Positions 23,841 through 24,776 of a DNA stretch of 24,776 bases are shown piece after piece (within the stretch, counting starts at the first letter, position 1; every line of letters begins with the position of its first letter). This stretch comes from Halomonas halophila. GTDB lineage: Bacteria > Pseudomonadota > Gammaproteobacteria > Pseudomonadales > Halomonadaceae. Where the stretch lies: the NCBI GenBank assembly GCA_002433675.1, contig DJIP01000198.1, positions 1 through 24,776 on the forward strand. Direction: 5' to 3'. Below the pieces are notes generated by a model. That model saw only the letters and a program-made list of their open reading frames with translations. It was not told the origin of the DNA and did not search any database. The position numbers and the translations under genes were made by a program.

Positions 23841-24131
23841 ATGATACTGCACACCCTCAATCGTTCACCGCTGGAATCGACGGTCTATCGGCAGGCGCTA
23901 CGGGCGCTGGCAGATGGCGATAGCCTGCTATTGATCGAGGATGGCGTGCTCGGCGCACTGCCGGCCCAGCAGGCGCTGTGGTCGGCGCTGCCCGGGCGTC
24001 TGCTGGCGCTGGCCGAAGATCTCGAGGCGCGCGGCCTGAGCGAACACTGCGCCCCAGGCGTCGAGGTCGTCGACGTGGACGGCTTTGTCAGGCTCACCGA
24101 AGAGGCCGATAGAGTGGTCAGCTGGTACTGA
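23841..24131 (+). CDS. tusB: Sulfurtransferase complex subunit TusB
   Basis: TusB (DsrH-like) is the small subunit of TusBCD. It has 96 residues (E. coli 95). The start MILHTLNRSPLES and the block GDSLLLIEDGVLGAL (about 29-43) are characteristic, as is the tail EEADRVVSWY, matching the usual VxLT...SW ending. No cysteine sits in the first half; the only one is in EHCAPGVEV. The ATG at 23841 has AGGA 6 nt upstream; the frame is open further upstream (to 23772) but that part is not TusB-like. Confidence 0.94.
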   Translation: MILHTLNRSPLESTVYRQALRALADGDSLLLIEDGVLGALPAQQALWSALPGRLLALAEDLEARGLSEHCAPGVEVVDVDGFVRLTEEADRVVSWY

Positions 24132-24140
24132 GGTAACACG

Positions 24141-24494
24141 ATGGCAAGCACTGAAACTGCACGAACCCTGGAACTCGGCCACGGCGCCGTCCCCCTGGAC
24201 CCGGAAGGCTATCTGGTCAATCTCGATGACTGGAGTCCCGCCGTCGCCGAGGCGCTGGCGGCGGAAGAGGGCATCACCCTCGGAGAGGAGCACTGGCAGG
24301 TGATCGACGTCCTGCGAGACTTCTATGCGCGCTTCGAGCAGGCCCCGGCCATGCGCCCGCTGGTCAAGGCGGTAAGCCAGGCGTTGGGCAAGGACAAGGG
24401 GAACTCGCTGTACCTGATGAAACTGTTCCCCGGCAGCCCCCCCAAACTGGGTGCCCGCTTGGCGGGTTTGCCCAAACCGACCAACTGTCTGTAG
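24141..24494 (+). CDS. tusE: Sulfur carrier TusE (DsrC family)
   Basis: TusE carries sulfur from TusBCD to the thiouridylase MnmA. It has 117 residues. The DsrC/TusE family block is LDPEGYLVNLDDWSPAVAEA (19-38). The single catalytic cysteine is penultimate (C116, in KPTNCL), as in E. coli TusE (KPTKCI). The second cysteine ten residues earlier, which marks sulfite-reductase-associated DsrC, is absent (GARLAGLPKP instead), supporting a tRNA-modification role. It starts 9 nt after tusB and closes the cluster. Confidence 0.96.
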   Translation: MASTETARTLELGHGAVPLDPEGYLVNLDDWSPAVAEALAAEEGITLGEEHWQVIDVLRDFYARFEQAPAMRPLVKAVSQALGKDKGNSLYLMKLFPGSPPKLGARLAGLPKPTNCL

Positions 24495-24504
24495 ACGTGC
24501 GGCG

Positions 24505-24776
24505 TTGAACTTTCTCGCTCACGCCTGGCTTGCCCGCGCCGGCAACGACGACTTTCTGCTCGGCAACTTGATCGCCGACGGCGTCAAGGGGCGCGATCTC
24601 GGCCGGTGGCCCGAAGCCGTCGCGGCAGGCATACATCATCACCGGCGGGTGGACGCCTTCGTCGATCGCCATCCCTCGGTCCTTGCCGCTCGACGCCGGG
24701 CGCCGGCGGCGAGTCGTCGCGTGGCCGGTATCGCGCTGGATCTGATGTGGGACCACTTTCTCGCTCGGGATCTGGC
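24505..24776 (+). CDS. acpH: Acyl carrier protein phosphodiesterase AcpH, N-terminal part
   Basis: AcpH removes the 4'-phosphopantetheine group from holo-ACP. About 90 residues are visible before the window ends. The start NFLAHAWLARAGNDDFLLGN matches the E. coli NFLAH...GNLLAD opening; then come LIADGVKGRDL, AAGIHHHRRVDAFVDRHP and IALDLMWDHFLARD, all near-exact family blocks including the HD-type histidines and aspartates. The start is TTG at 24505; no ATG or GTG in this frame lies between the tusE stop (24494) and the conserved NFLAH. There is no Shine-Dalgarno, so translation may depend on coupling to tusE, 10 nt upstream. Confidence 0.93.
   Translation, partial: MNFLAHAWLARAGNDDFLLGNLIADGVKGRDLGRWPEAVAAGIHHHRRVDAFVDRHPSVLAARRRAPAASRRVAGIALDLMWDHFLARDL

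Overview
The window reads as chromosomal DNA of a GC-rich gammaproteobacterium. Gene order resembles Pseudomonas and especially halophilic Halomonadaceae-type genomes. This placement is an inference from protein character and synteny (gloB-mltD, methyltransferase-rnhA-dnaQ, tRNA-Ser(UGA)-yccA-tusDCBE) and was not tested by any search. Most of it is ordinary core genome with well-formed Shine-Dalgarno sites.

Layout. (1) 1-2667, minus strand: gloB (glyoxalase II), mltD (lytic transglycosylase) and the start of a peptide-type ABC substrate-binding protein, probably one transcription unit. (2) 2792-5635, plus strand: a YafS-type methyltransferase-like gene, rnhA, dnaQ and nudC, tightly packed with overlapping stop/start codons. 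(3) 5702-7676: an SCP2-domain protein (-), the inner-membrane S49 peptidase SohB (+) and an ArsR/HlyU-type regulator (-). (4) 7677-8395: a roughly 720-bp stretch without a convincing gene. It holds an AT-rich island with helically spaced repeats, a sigma70-like promoter, and a compact H-type pseudoknot that I read as a preQ1-I riboswitch placed on the ribosome-binding site of yhhQ, the queuosine-precursor transporter. (5) 8396-11477: yhhQ, an 11-bp-periodic spacer, a YbfF-type esterase, and a ThiY-like orphan substrate-binding protein (-) whose 3' end is repeated six times past its stop codon. (6) 11666-15813: a NhaP2-type cation/proton antiporter, an outer-membrane beta-barrel protein, and NADP-type glutamate dehydrogenase. 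(7) 16029-21332: an M48 lipoprotein protease, a small REP/MITE-like interval with a 67-codon ORF, a long secreted arylsulfatase, and an MFS transporter whose C-terminal coding end is also repeated downstream. (8) 21629-24776: tRNA-Ser(UGA) with promoter and terminator, yccA with a possible sigmaE-type promoter, the tusDCBE sulfur relay, and the start of acpH.

How the genes work together: rnhA and dnaQ serve replication fidelity; gloB and nudC remove or recycle damaged metabolites; mltD, sohB, the M48 protease and yccA belong to envelope maintenance. Two separate tRNA wobble-base systems are present: queuosine salvage (yhhQ) and 2-thiouridine synthesis (tusDCBE).

The most unusual signals are the riboswitch candidate and two independent tandem-repeat arrays. 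In both arrays the repeat unit is the 3' end of a coding sequence including its stop codon, so copy-number change by recombination would leave the encoded protein end essentially intact. No wholly new multi-gene system is evident.
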